Origin: Canna indica
Taxonomy: Eukaryota; Streptophyta; Magnoliopsida; Zingiberales; Cannaceae
Length of the DNA stretch: 64,000 bases
Reading direction: 5' to 3'
Assembly: GCA_034359265.1 (NCBI GenBank)
Contig: CP136895.1
Coordinates: 54,454,001-54,518,000, forward strand
The notes below the pieces were generated by a model that had not been told where the DNA came from, did not search any database, and saw nothing but the letters and a program-made list of their open reading frames with translations. Below are positions 31,906 through 42,855 of the stretch, piece after piece (position 1 is the first letter of the stretch; each line of letters begins with the position of its first letter). Made by a program: the position numbers and the translations under genes.

Positions 31906-32614
31906 GTGTTTAAAACCAAGTTTGGACCTAATGGAAAGGTGGACAAATACAAAGCTAGGTTGGTTGCAAAGGGCTTCACACAAAAGGAGGGCATTGAATA
32001 CCATGAAACATATGCATCAATGTCCAAAATGGCAATAGTTAGGACACTAATAGCAATAGCAACCACAAGAAAGTGGCCTCTACACCAATTGGATGTGAGC
32101 AATGCCTACCTACATGGGGAACTTGATGAAGAAGTGTACATGTCAAGACCACCAGGCTATGGGAAACCTAGTGATACCAGAGTGTGTAAATTGTTGAAGT
32201 CATTGTATGGACTTAAACAGGCAGGGAGGCAATGGTACTCCAAACTATCCACTAGTATATTGAAGCAGGGATACAAACAGTGTGTGTCAGATTCATGCCT
32301 GTTTGTGAAGAAGGAAAATGGTAAAATCTCAGTCATCACAGTATATGTAGATGACATTATAATGATTGGGAACAACCATGAAGAAATTGATGAAATGAAA
32401 AGGAAACTAAACTAGGAGTTCAAGGTCAGGGACCTTGGCAAGCTGATGTACTTCCTTGGTTTAGAAATCCAGAGAACTGGAAATGGAATACACTTGAGCT
32501 AGAGAAAATACATCATAGATATGCTGAAGGAAATGCAATTAGAGGATTGCAAACCATCCATTACTCCTATGGAATAATGCGAAGAGTGTACAAAAGATTG
32601 AAGATGCTGATGAC
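31906..32614 (+). pseudogene. Element E reverse transcriptase
   Basis: Frame 31906-32415 (169 aa): YKARLVAKGFTQKEGIEYHE, HQLDVSNAYLHGELDEEVYM (first Asp), LLKSLYGLKQAGRQWYSKL and ITVYVDDIIMIGNN (catalytic YVDD intact). A TAG follows RKLN, then EFKVRDLGKLMYFLGLEIQR continues in the same frame with further stops to about 32570. The palm motifs are all conserved, so decay is recent relative to C. Confidence 0.88.
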
Positions 32615-33315
32615 TTGTTCAATGATGTAGAAGCATACAAGAGACTAGTAGGGAAACTCCTTTATATTACTATGACAAGACCAGATATAATGTTCACTGT
32701 CAACCACCTAAGCCAGTTCACAAATGCACCTAAGAAATCTCATTATAGGGCAGCATTGAAGGTCTTAAGGTACTTGAAAGGAACACTAGGCCTTCGACTA
32801 TTCTATTCAGCAGAAATGAACAACACCATCACTGCATATAGTGACGCAGACTGGGGTGGATGCACAGACACAAGGAGATCAGTGACTGGATACCTAGTCA
32901 AATTAAGTAACTCTTTGATAACCTTGAAGTGCAAGAAACAGGCTACTGTGAGCCGTTCTAGTGCAGAAAGTGAGCTCAGGGCAATGTCAAGCATCACTGC
33001 CGAAATTATATGGGTTATCAGGTTACTAAAAGAACTGGGAATTGAAATAAAACTACCTATACCAATCTACTGCGACAACCAAAGTGCAATGCACATTACG
33101 GCCAATCCAGTGTTCCATGAGAGGACTAAATACTTGGAAATTGATTGTTACTTCGTGAGAGAGAAGTATCTACAAGGAACAGTGGAACCCATGTACATTC
33201 CTGGTAAATGCCAGCTTGTAGATATTTTAACAAAGCCATTGAGTCCTCAGCAACATAATGACAATCTGTGCAAGTTGGGAATGAGTAACCCTTACTCACT
33301 CCCAACTTGCAGGGG
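32615..33315 (+). pseudogene. Element E RNase H
   Basis: YKRLVGKLLYITMTRPDIMF, ALKVLRYLKGTLGLRLFYS, AYSDADWGGCTDTRRSVTGYL (acidic motif), TVSRSSAESELRAMSSITAE, IYCDNQSAMHITANPVFHER, TKYLEIDCYFVREK (usual HIEIDCHF, with Y replacing H) and DILTKPLSPQQH. It ends in the polypurine region and LTR start, where the frame runs on by chance to 33370. Confidence 0.88.
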
Positions 33316-33318
33316 GAG
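33309..33318 (+). promoter_or_regulatory. Polypurine tract of element E
   Basis: GCAGGGGGAG directly before the 3' LTR. Confidence 0.75.
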
Positions 33319-33645
33319 TATTGGAAGCAATGGGACTGAAAACACAGTGAGTTCACAGCGATTGAAGTGAACCAGAGAAGGGGCGCGCGCGAGAAAGGTT
33401 GAAGATGAAGTTGTAATTACCAAAGTAGACTTGTAGTTTAATAACTCATATAATTGGTAACGCATTAACGCCCGCTTGGTAATGCATTAATGGGCTTCGC
33501 ATGTGTTTACCGAAACTCGCTAACGCTCGCTGTATAAAGTCTAAACTTTGTTTGAATTTTGTACTAGTTTTTTGAATGAATAAAATTTCTCAATTCCTCT
33601 TCGCGCCTGTTATTGAGAGAGTAGAGCTCATCTACTATCTCTTCA
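33319..33645 (+). repeat. Element E 3' LTR
   Basis: 327 bp, TATTGGAAGC...CTCTTCA, followed by the TTATC duplication (33646-33650). Confidence 0.87.
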
Positions 33646-33650
33646 TTATC

Positions 33651-33947
33651 CTGTTCATTTTGGTTTCTCCAATTTTCACAAAGAACTCTTTTTTTCTTAA
33701 CAGTTTGTATCGCCCAGTCACCACCTGCCACCTGACCCATCATAGCAATTTAACTAGATTAATATGAATGTTTAACTTTATTAATATATTGGTAATTTCT
33801 TTGTACTCCACATCTACTATAACTAAACTAATCATACACACCCTTATATGATGAAAATAGCGCATACGCCCAAAGTCCAGATAGTAGGCACCATTTGGCA
33901 TCGATCGAGAATCCAATATAGATGGCCTTCAAATGAAGAGAAACTCT
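33651..33947. other. Stretch between E and the fold-back element
   Basis: No gene recognised. It contains the other half of the weak possible coding remnant described at 28231-28386 (minus strand, 33651-33720). Confidence 0.4.
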
Positions 33948-33957
33948 ACATTAGTTA

Positions 33958-35838
33958 GGGAAAATTATACTTTTGGTCCCCACAGTTTCCTTTCAATTTT
34001 AGTTTTAGTCCCTATAATTTTAAAATTTTGGTTTTAGTCCCTACACTTTACTTTTGTTTAGGATTTGGTCACTACCGTCAAATAAGGTTTAAATGGTGCT
34101 GACGTGGATAATATGTGCTGACTGGACAATGCTGACGTGGAGCCTGCAGGGACCAACTTTGTAAACTATAGGGATTAAAATCAAAATTTTATAAATTATT
34201 GGGACTAAAACCAAAATTTTGTAAACTATAGGGACTAAAACCAAATTTTAATTAATTATTTTTCCTAACAAATATAAAAAATTACATGATATTTTTTTAA
34301 TTTATTTATAAATAACTATAATATTTAAAAATATTAAAATTGAGCAAACTTTTTACCGATTAAGGTGATTTATTTTGGATTTTATTTTGAAAAGAGCGAT
34401 GGCATGTTTATATATCTAGTAGGGGTGAGCACGGGTCGGGACGTCCCGACCGTTCCGGTCCGGCCCAACCCAAAAAGTCGGGACAAATCCCGTCCTGGTT
34501 CAAAATCGGGACTGGACCGGGACAAATATGTCTGTCTCGATTAAAAATCGGGACGGGACCGAGACGATACAAAAAAATTGGGATTGTCTCGTCCTGGCCT
34601 GGTTTATAACATAAGTAATATTAAATATAAAATATTATTTTTTAAATTATTTTAACGGAGATATTATTTTTATTTTATAAAAAACTAATATTAATAAATT
34701 CGAAACGTACTGGTCCGGTCCCGGTCTAGTCCCGAATTTTTCAGAGCGGGACAAAATCGGGATGCTTCGTATTCGGGACCGAAACGGGCTGGGATTTGGT
34801 ATGTCCAGGTCCCGTACCAGTTTTGAGTCAGGACGCAAATATGCGTCCTAGTTTCAGTCCCGAATACGAAGCATCCCGATTTTGTCCCGCTCTGGAAAAT
34901 TCGGGACCAGACTGGGACGTCCCGAATTTATTAATATTGGTTTTTTATTAAATAAAAATCATACTTTGGATCCCCACAGTTTCCTCCAATTTTGATTTTC
35001 CCTTTTATAAAATATCAATATTAATAAATTCGGGACGTCCCGATCTAGTCCCGGTCCAGTCCCAAATTTTTCGAAGCGGGACAAAATCGAGATGCTTCGT
35101 ATTCGGGACCGGAACCGAGATGCATATTTTTGTCCTGACTCAAAACCAGGATGGGACCGAACAATTAATATATTTATTAATTAATATTTTTTTCTAAACA
35201 AATAATATTATATATTTATTATTACTTATATTATAAACTGGGCCGGGACAGGACAATCCCAATTTTTTTTGTATTGTCTCGGTCTCGTCCCAATTTTGAA
35301 CTGGGACGGGATTTGTCCCGACTTTTTGGGTCGGGCCGGACTGGGATGATCGGGACGTCCTGACCGATGCTCACCCCTACTAAATATAGAAATATGTCAT
35401 CGCTCTTTTCAAAATAAAATCGAAAATAAATCACCTTAATCGGTAAAAAGTTTGCTCAATTTTAATATTTTTAAATATTATAGTTATTTATAAATAAGTT
35501 AAAAAATATCATGTAATTTTTTATATTTGTTAGGAAAAATAATTAATTAAATTTTGGTTTTAGTCCCTATAGTTTATAAAATTTTAGTTTTAGTCCCCAT
35601 AGTTTATAAAATTTTGGTTTTAGTCCTTATAGTTTATAAAGTTGATCCCTGCAGGCTCCACGCCAGGATTGTCCAGTCAGCACATATTATCCACGTCAGC
35701 ACCGTTTAAACCTTATTTGACTCTAGGGACCAAATCCTAAACGGAAGTAAAGTGTGGGGACTAAAACCAAAATTTTGAAACTATAGGGACTAAAACCAAA
35801 ATTGGAGAAAAGTGTGGGGATCAAAAGTATAATTTTTC
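33958..35838. mobile_element. Fold-back (Mutator-like) element with a hAT-type end in both arms
   Basis: Ends GGGAAAATTATACTTTTGG and, inverted, GAAAAATTATACTTTTGATC. They are flanked by ACATTAGTTA on both sides (33948-33957 and 35839-35848), a perfect 9-10 bp duplication that fits Mutator-like insertion. Arms of several hundred bp are inverted copies (34420 inward matches 35379 inward, including TAGGGGTGAGCA). A further inverted pair lies in the middle (about 34690-34960). No transposase frame. The interior repeats GGGACGTCCCG. Confidence 0.8.
34420..35379. repeat. Inner inverted repeat with TAGGGGTGAG ends
   Basis: Starts TAGGGGTGAGCACGGGTCGG, ends CCGATGCTCACCCCTA. The same 10-bp hAT-like end is seen in the MITE at 3232. 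Flanks (ATATCTAG and CTAAATAT) are inverted rather than direct, so this is part of the larger palindrome, not a simple later insertion. Confidence 0.65.
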
Positions 35839-35848
35839 ACATTAGTTA

Positions 35849-36061
35849 ATCATTCTTCACATATACCCATTTTTTATTTGAAATTATATCATCAGTTAAT
35901 CAACAAGTTGAAGGATATATTTGATTTAAGAGTTTACCGAAAAAATAAAAATAAATCATATTTAAAGTTATTCACGAATATATTTGACAAAAGATTAAAT
36001 GGGTGGACGATGAATATTTGGGTACTGTGTTATCCACCAAAGGAAATTTTATGAGTGATTA
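35849..36061. other. A/T-rich stretch, no gene seen
   Basis: No frame, repeat or RNA signal recognised between the fold-back element and the F1 unit. Confidence 0.4.
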
Positions 36062-36242
36062 AAATATATTGAAAATTGTATAATTATGAATTATGCCAAT
36101 GTGGGTGCATTTAATTAGATGCTTATGATTTAATTGTGTATTTAATCATGCCTAAATTAATTTAATCGGGTTAGAGGGTTGGACTTGGCTTAAGTGGATG
36201 CGGGTTAGGCTTAACTTAGAAGGGTTAGGGTTGAGCAGGAAT

Positions 36243-36249
36243 TATAAAA
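36243..36249 (+). promoter_or_regulatory. TATA box, F1
   Basis: TATAAAA with ACCCTC following. The matching site in F3 is at 51186-51192 (minus). Confidence 0.65.
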
Positions 36250-36401
36250 CCCTCTCCTCTTCACCCTTTGGAGCTGCCGCCACCTGGAGCCGAGCCGAGC
36301 CGCTAAAACCTCTCCTTCTCCTTCCCTCTCTCTTCCGTCCCTTGGAGCCAAGCCAAGAAGAGCCAGTCGAGCCGCTCTCTTCTTCCTCTCTCTCCCTCTC
36401 T

Positions 36402-36418
36402 CCAAGCCGGCGGCTTGG
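36402..36418 (+). other. Conserved hairpin in family F leader (F1)
   Basis: CCAAGCCGGCGGCTTGG: 7-bp stem, GGC loop. Also present at 37967-37983 (F2) and, inverted, 50878-50894 (F3). Confidence 0.65.
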
Positions 36419-37933
36419 AGTGAGCCACCGCCTCATCTTCTTCTTCCTTTGGGTCGAGCCGTGGGGGTTTGGAGCCAGAATCGGAGGCCGTCGATTGAAA
36501 ATCCATCTCCAATCCTTTTTCCCTTTTCATGTGAGTGGTTTACCCTCTCTCTTCAGGTTTTTCGTTGGATTCCTTGAAGCCGTTTTGAAGATTTTCATGA
36601 TCTTGATGGTTTCTTTTTTTTAATCTTGAGTCTTTCCTTGTTTCCTATGCCATGCTTGGATTTTGAGTTTAGATCTTGTTTCATGGTATATGTTAATTGA
36701 AGATCAGTGATTTTCTTGGATTTAATCTTGTGAATCTTAGATGCAACCTCATCTTGGAGTTCTAGATGCTATAGATTAATTAACTTCATTGATTCTTGAT
36801 TAAGAAATTCTCAATATTTATGCTAGTTTTTATTTAGTAAAAATTATGGGATTGTATGCATGATTGGCATGATGACTTGAATATGTGATGTTAGAAATTT
36901 AGGGATTTAATTCTGTAAAATTCAGATTTTATTTCTTGCTGTGATGGAAATTTTAACTTTCTGAAATTTATATGTTGTTTGTTGAATCTGGGCTGATTTT
37001 TGATTTCTCTATTATTATGTGGTTAGATCTCTAAACATAGTCGTGCAACCTATCGTTTTGACCAGAAAACATAGTTTGGAAATATAGGACACACTTTGGA
37101 GACTAGATTCGGGTTATACACAATAGTTCTGGATAGAACAGTAATCTAAAATAAAACCCTAATTGAGATGATCTAAATTTTTATTATATAATTAAAATTG
37201 GGTTGAGGGTGAGCATAATCTGTTATGAACCAATTGATAAATTATGCATGAAATAAAACCCCACGGGTTCATGACAATACAAGTCTTAGGGATAGAGGTT
37301 GGGTTTGAAGTGTTGAGATGCTTCATGATGAGAACACCGCTAGGACACCGTAGGAGAATCTTGACCTAAGTCTTGTTGCGCCAAATCCTTGAGTATGGCG
37401 GACCGGCTCAATTAGAAGCCAGATTACGGGCTACGCCCGGGTGGTTGGACGTCAAATTCCCAACCTGCAGAACATGAGGGTGGGTAAAACCGCTCGCTGA
37501 GTTCTTTGAACTCACCCGTTGTCGTTGTTTTATTTTACAAAACCTGACCGATGAGGTGGGCTGGAGCACTTGGCATCGCTGGAGGGCAGAGGAGTCGCAT
37601 GATCTCATAGCAGTCCTACTTAGGGTCGTAGTCGAGTTTTTTGGTAGTAGTCATGCACTTTTGTTGATTTGATTTAGAGTTGTAGCCCTGAGGGCATTTA
37701 TGACATTTATTTCAGGATTTATTTTGTCTGAACTGTTGAACTTAATCTTATTTTCGCATTTTTATTTATTTATGAGCTAAACTAAACTTGGTGTTGGTTC
37801 ATTTTTCTTTTAAAATAAAACTTGTTATTTTCTTTCCGCTACATTATTTGATATGACATGTGCATGGTTTAGGCTTCGGGGTATAGGCACGTATACCCTG
37901 GCCGGTCACGTGACCTTGAGTTGGGACGTGACA

Positions 37934-39672
37934 CATCCCCTCTCCTTCTCCTCTCTCTCCCTCTCTCCAAGCCGGCGGCTTGGAGTGAGCCGTCGCCCCT
38001 TGGGTCCTTTTCTTGGGTTGAGCCGCCAGCCTTTTGAAGCCGGATTTGAGGGCCATCATCCGAGATTTCTTCCTTAGTTCTTCTTCTAATTAAGGTGAGT
38101 GGTTTACCCTCTCTCTTCGGTATTTCAATTGGATTCATGAAGCCGTTCTTGATGGCTTGGTATTTGTGTTTCGTTTCTTGATTGTTTTTCGCGTTCTTGC
38201 CATGTTTCCTTTGATATGAAATCTCGATCTATTCTCCTATTTTTAGATTCTTGATTATGAGTTTCTTTTTTAGAATTAAATCTATGATTTTTGGGTAGAA
38301 ATCATGTGGTATGATTAAGATCTCGATAATGACTAATTAGGGGATGATAAGATCTAAAACAAAACCCTAATGAAGATGATCTAAATTTTAATTATTTAAT
38401 TAAAATTAGTTTAGGGGTAAGCATAATCTGTTATGAACCAACTTATAAAATATGCATGATATAAAGTCACACGGGTTCATGACATTACGTGTCTACGGGA
38501 TAGGAGTCAGGTTTGGAGTGTTGAGACGTTTCATAATGAGGACACCCTTAGGACACCGTAGGAGAATGTTGACTTAGGTCTTGATGCGTCATATCCTTGA
38601 CAATGGCGGAGCGGCTCAATTAGGAGCTGGATTTAGGGCTACACCCGGGTGGTTGGACGTAAAATTCCCAACCTGTAAAACAAGTTCGGAGGGCCTTCCC
38701 GATTACTCTTGTGATATCACATCTCGTGGAGCAAGTTTGGAGGGCCTTTCTCGATTGCTCCCGAGGTTCCTTATACTAGGATAAGCTCGGAGGGCCTTTC
38801 CCGATTATCCAAGTATGTACTGTTGCCTTTGGGCATGGTGGGCTTCGGCCTGATGCACTTCCCTAGTATGTGCTGTTGCCTTTGGGCATGGTGGGCTTCG
38901 GCCCAATGCACTTCCCTAGTTTGTGTTGTTGCCTTTGGGCATGGTGGGCTTCGGCCCGATGCACTTTCCCTAGTATGTGTTGTTGACTTCGGGCATGGTG
39001 GGCTTTAGCCCGATGCACTTCTTTAGTATGTGCTATTGCCTTCGGGCATGGTGGGCTTCGGCCTGATGCACTTCTTTGGAGGGTTAGATGCCTTGGGGCA
39101 TGCGTGGCCTATTGGCCTATTAGTTAGTCACACCTTTGTGACCTTGCCTCCTGTAGAGATAGATGTTATTCTTGCTTATCTTTATGCTGTTTATTTGTGG
39201 GGGTTGGTAGAACCGCTCACTGAGTTCTTTGAACTCACCCGTTGTCGTTTGATTTTTGTTTTGTAGAGCCTGACCGATGAGGTGGGCCGGAGCACTTGGC
39301 GCAATTGAAGGGCAGTGGAGCAGCATGATCTCATAGCAGTCCTAGTAAGGGTTGTAGTCGAGTTCTTTGGTAGTAGTCATACACTTGTATTAGTTTGATT
39401 TAGAGTTGTAGCCCTGAGGGCATTTATGTCATTTATTTCAAGTTTTATTGTATCTAAACTTTTGAACTGCTGAACTTAAAACGTTATTCCACACTTTTTG
39501 TTTCATTTGAGCTACTTGATTAAACTTTGTTTTGGTTCGCTTTTCATTAAAATAAAACTTGTTATTGCTTTTCTCTATATTATTTGTTGAGTTGGCATGT
39601 GCATGGGTTAGGCTGCGGGGTATAGGCACGTATACCCTGGCCGGTCACGTGACCCTGAGTTGGGGCCTGACA
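37934..39672 (+). mobile_element. F2: second LTR-like unit, 5'-truncated, in tandem with F1
   Basis: It starts in the CT-rich leader directly after the F1 end GTGACA and lacks the TATA part. It shares the GTGAGTGGTTTACC, GTTATGAACCAA, CCCGGGTGGTTGGACGT and GAACTCACCCGTTGTCG blocks with F1. It holds a 53-bp tandem repeat (38821-39085) that F1 lacks. It ends GTTGGGGCCTGACA at 39672, where a LINE begins without a gap. Confidence 0.7.
38821..39085 (+). repeat. 53-bp tandem repeat in F2, five units
   Basis: TGTTGCCTTTGGGCATGG starts at 38821, 38874 and 38927, with a variant (TTGACTTCGGGCATGG) at 38981 and TATTGCCTTCGGGCATGG at 39034. Spacings are 53, 53, 54 and 53 bp. The chance open frame across it repeats the same peptide and is not a gene. 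Confidence 0.87.
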
Positions 39673-40533
39673 TTACTGGTCAAAAAGTCAATCTTAGTAA
39701 ATGTGAGGTCTATTTCCCTAAGCATCTATCTGCCTCTGCTAAGCATAGTATTTGCAATAGTTTAGGCATGTGGGTAGGCTCTTTTCCCTTTAAATATTTA
39801 GGGGTTATGGTTTCTCCTAGAAGACCCTCCCCCTAAGACTCATGAACCCATGCTTGCTCACATAGACTCTAAACTTAGTAATTGGAAGACTGGTTTTCTG
39901 TCTCAGGCTGGCAAGTTGGTTTTAATTAAGTCTGTTTTGAATTCTATCCCTGTTCATACCATATATGTTACTTGGATAAATAATGATCTTTGTAGTAAGA
40001 TTGAAGACAAAATTAGGAGCTTCTTTTGGATCAATTCTCCTGATAAGAAAGGTATGCATCTTATAAATTAAGATACCATTACCTTGCCTAAAGACTGTGG
40101 TGGGCTGGGTATTCAGGATCTCAAGATTAAGAACCTCTCTTTACAGGTTAAGAGAATTAATAGTTACCTTAATGGAATCTCCTCTCTCTGGGTTGATCTT
40201 GTTAAGGTTAAGTATCCTCCTCTTAATGCATTTAACAATAGGAAACCTATTCATGCTTATTATGCTTGGAAACTTATTATTCATGCTTTTTCTAAATTAC
40301 ATTTTGGCTTTAGATCAATTGTTGGTTCTGGTAGCAATGTTTCCTTTCTCAATGATAATTGGATTGGTGGTTTGCTTCTTGCTCTTAAGCCAAATTATTT
40401 TAACATTGATTTGATGGATAATAATACTTATGTGCATCATCTGTTATATTACTGTTGGTCGCCTTTTCTCGGTCATTCTTTATGCAGGAAATCTTTGTGG
40501 GATCAAATCACAAGCATCGGGTTGCCTATATAG
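39673..40533 (+). pseudogene. LINE reverse transcriptase C-terminal part
   Basis: GQKVNLSKCEVYFPKHLSA and GSFPFKYLGVMVSPRR lead into frames 39850-40071 (LSNWKTGFLSQAGKLVLIKS, IEDKIRSFFWINSP) and 40084-40533 (MPKDCGGLGIQDLKIKNLSL, VKVKYPP). These are the canonical closing RT blocks of plant LINEs. Stops after SPRRPSP and GMHLIN split it. Confidence 0.83.
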
Positions 40534-40557
40534 TCCGAGGATGATAGGGTTATTTGG

Positions 40558-40905
40558 ATGCTTGATAAAAATGGATTAGCCTCCTCCTCCTCTGCATATA
40601 GGTTTTTAAAATGCTCTGATAACGCAGCAACCGGTGTAAATCCTATTTGGTCTTATATTTGGAATTTAAAAAATTCTCCTAAAGTTAAGTTTTTTACTTG
40701 GAAATTGTTTCATGAGAGGCTTCCTTTGAAATCAGCAAGGTTATTTTTCTTTTGGCATTTCTCCGAATGATATTCATATTCTTTGTAACTCTTCGGCTGA
40801 AACTGTTCAACACTTATTTTTTAATTGTGATTTTGCCTCAGAAATCTGGTCTGCTTTAGGCAGAGTTCTAAATTTAGATTTTATTTGTAGATTAAATTGG
40901 ATTTT
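40558..40905 (+). pseudogene. LINE zinc-binding domain (zf-RVT)
   Basis: SSAYRFLKCSD, PIWSYIWNLKNSPKVKFFTW and HERLPLKSARLFF match the zf-RVT region. After a frameshift the expected tail CNSSAETVQHLFFNCDFASE appears (about 40785-40845), including a Cys and a His of the finger. Confidence 0.8.
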
Positions 40906-40918
40906 TGGTAGCTGGTTT

Positions 40919-41372
40919 TTGTTAAATTCAGGATTATCTTTAAACCTTGAATGTAAGGCTATTATTGCCAATGCTATCTGGTTTATCTGGTATTTTAGAA
41001 ACACAATTTTGCATTGGGAGGATAGGTCAACCATTAGGATGGCTATGACGCGCATTTTGGCTTTCTCAAGCCACTACTCAGATACTTACACTCCTGAGGG
41101 CTTTATATCTACATACTCTTATGCTTGTGATTGGTCCCCCCCTCCGATTAATTGGCTTAAATTCAATTGCGATGGCTCTTATCTTAACAATGATGGTGGG
41201 GCTGCTGTTATTCTGAGGAACCCTAGAGGGGAGTGTATTCTAGCCTCTAGTTTCTATTTCAAGTCTAGTTATGCTTTTGGCGGGAATTTGGATTATTTTA
41301 TTGTGGAATCGGATTGCAAGCAACTAATCGAGTCTATCAACTCGAATTTTCAGCTGCCTTGGAATATTGGCT
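40919..41372 (+). pseudogene. LINE RNase H, internally deleted
   Basis: WSPPPINWLKFNCDGSYLNN carries the first Asp, then GGAAVILRNPRGECILASSF. FIVESDCKQLIESINS has the later Asp. The block with the catalytic Glu (EAELLAI in relatives) is missing between FGGNLDY and FIVESDC. The final Asp block is not reached before homology ends near 41372. Confidence 0.78.
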
Positions 41373-42102
41373 CTTTTTATCATGAAAATTCAAATATTTA
41401 TCATGCATAATCAATCATGAGCATAGAGAAATCATTTAAGGATAAATATTCAAGTATTATACTAAGATTTTTGCAAAATCAATTTCATACCTCATTCTTG
41501 AGAATTTTTCCAAACTTTTCATTTCTTTTTCAATTTTCTTCACAATAGCCTTCCATTTTCAATAACTTCAAGTATACTTCATTAATAGTAATCAAACCAT
41601 ATCTTCTAGCAAGTTATCGTACTAAATAGCAAAGATGATGATCAAGTATCATTTTCAAAGACCTACTTTGCTAAGTAGTAGAAATTCATTTACAAATAAG
41701 TCAAAGTGATACCGGAATGAATCAAAGAGATCTCAAAATATGAAATTTTGAAAAATAAGATCTACAACCCTTCCTATTGGTTGAAAACCGAAAGGCTACA
41801 ATGAGCCTACGATTTAGAACCGCAAGGTCGCTTACGCCCATTATAGGCCACATAGGTCTCCGAAGGGACCGGAAAATCAAAATCAAAACTCATTTTGTAG
41901 AACAAATTGAGAGCACGAAGATCAACTAGAATTAAGCATAGTGTCATAGTCTTCAGCTAAGGTAAAACAATGCAAGTTAGAAGATGATACCAGAATAATT
42001 TTGATGCCAACTTTACCTAAGGCATCAAGATAACTTGAAGTTGCAACTTTGAAATGATATAATCTTTGAATCCTTAAGCAACTTCAATCAACCAACTCCA
42101 TC
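41373..42102 (-). other. A3 downstream non-coding stretch
   Basis: A/T-rich with an odd phrase near 41780-41880 (GGTTGAAAACCGAAAGGC...CTCCGAAGGGACCGG). No frame resembling pol. Confidence 0.5.
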
Positions 42103-42855
42103 TCACCCTTGTGTGGTAGCTCCCCCTATAGTAGAGCAAGAAACCTTTGGTACCCAAATAGCTTTGGGTCCTTGGGGGTTAGTTGGCCTAGGTATCCAAA
42201 GTATCCTAGCAACACTTGGATTCTTTTTAAATGCATAATCATAGATTGCATGGCCATATGTACCACAAAAAAAGCAATGTCCATTAAATTTCTTTTTGTT
42301 TTTGCTATGGACATGAGATTTATTATTAGAATGCCTTACATGTGAAACATGATGAGTATGAGCATTCTTAGACACATCATTCTTCTTCTTATGATCATGA
42401 GGTATAGTGGTAGAATGCATAGCATAAGAATCACGATGAACATTGGCATTCTTTACATAGACATTTTTTATTCTAGTGTCCTTAGGAGATGAAGCATTTT
42501 TGAATTCATTTACTTTCTTATTCAAGAGAATAACCTCACTTTTCAAATCATTCATAGATTTTTGAATAGCATGCAATTGAGTTTTTAACATGCTATTTTC
42601 ATTTTTCAAAATATCATTTTTATGTTTCAAAGCTTTAAGCTCAAGTTCTAAGTTATAATGGGATGAATCAAAAGGCCTAGTCTTTAATTTTTCATTTTCT
42701 ACGTCTAAGGCATGCACATGTGAACTAAGCTTAGAGTTTTCCTTCTTTAGATTTCTATTTTCCTTGTTCCTTTTTATAAGCAAGGCATGCATTTTTTGAC
42801 ATTCCTCAACTAGTTCTTCATATGGCATATTGAATGAACTAGAAGACCTCATCAT
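42103..42855 (-). pseudogene. A3 gag C-terminal half: coiled coil and second knuckle
   Basis: 250 aa. A coiled coil of about 100 aa (LKKENSKLSSHVHALDVENEKL, LKNENSMLKTQLHAIQKSMNDL), a His/Lys-rich stretch, then CFFCGTYGHAIYDY where the last Cys of the CX2CX4HX4C knuckle is Tyr. ILWIPRPTNPQGPKAIWVPK closes it, a hallmark of SIRE-type gag. Overlaps the N-terminal frame by 17 bp. Confidence 0.82.

Larger units (their letters stand above)
28392..33645 (+). mobile_element. Element E, Ty1/copia with complete but broken coding region
   Basis: 5254 bp with a perfect TTATC duplication. 5' LTR 28392-28742, primer site 28743-28753, gag, protease, integrase, RT and RNase H in plus-strand order, polypurine tract 33309-33318 and 3' LTR 33319-33645. 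The duplication and the purine tract both place the LTR start at TATTGGAAG, so it does not begin with TG at the exact border. Stops and frame changes split gag from pol and break integrase and RT. Short LTRs and a DPYTLSGSDNP-type gag show it is not in the A/B/C group. Confidence 0.9.
36062..37933 (+). mobile_element. F1: LTR-like unit of family F
   Basis: Left border approximate. It contains TATAAAA (36243-36249), a CT-rich leader with a conserved hairpin, GTGAGTGGTTTACC (splice-donor-like, about 36532), GGGCTACGCCCGGGTGGTTGG and TGAGTTCTTTGAACTCACCCG. It ends CCGGTCACGTGACC...GACGTGACA at 37933. The end resembles the start of gypsy LTR G read on the other strand (TGTCA.ACCCCAACT). No protein was recognised; the frame at 36198-36623 is in the CT-rich leader and not protein-like. 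Confidence 0.7.
39673..41372 (+). mobile_element. LINE (L1-type plant), 5'-truncated
   Basis: Plus-strand remnants: late RT (VTGQKVNLSKCEVYFPK, FKYLGV), thumb, zf-RVT and RNase H. No endonuclease or RT palm is present, because the 5' part is missing where F2 ends. The right border is where LINE homology stops, about 41372; no poly-A or target duplication was identified. Confidence 0.8.

Noticed and set aside
36198..36623. 141-aa plus-strand open frame with Ser/Leu/Pro-rich protein and several minus-strand frames over it
   Set aside because: It lies in the CT-rich leader of family F, is open on both strands because of base composition, and has no counterpart frame in F2 or F3.
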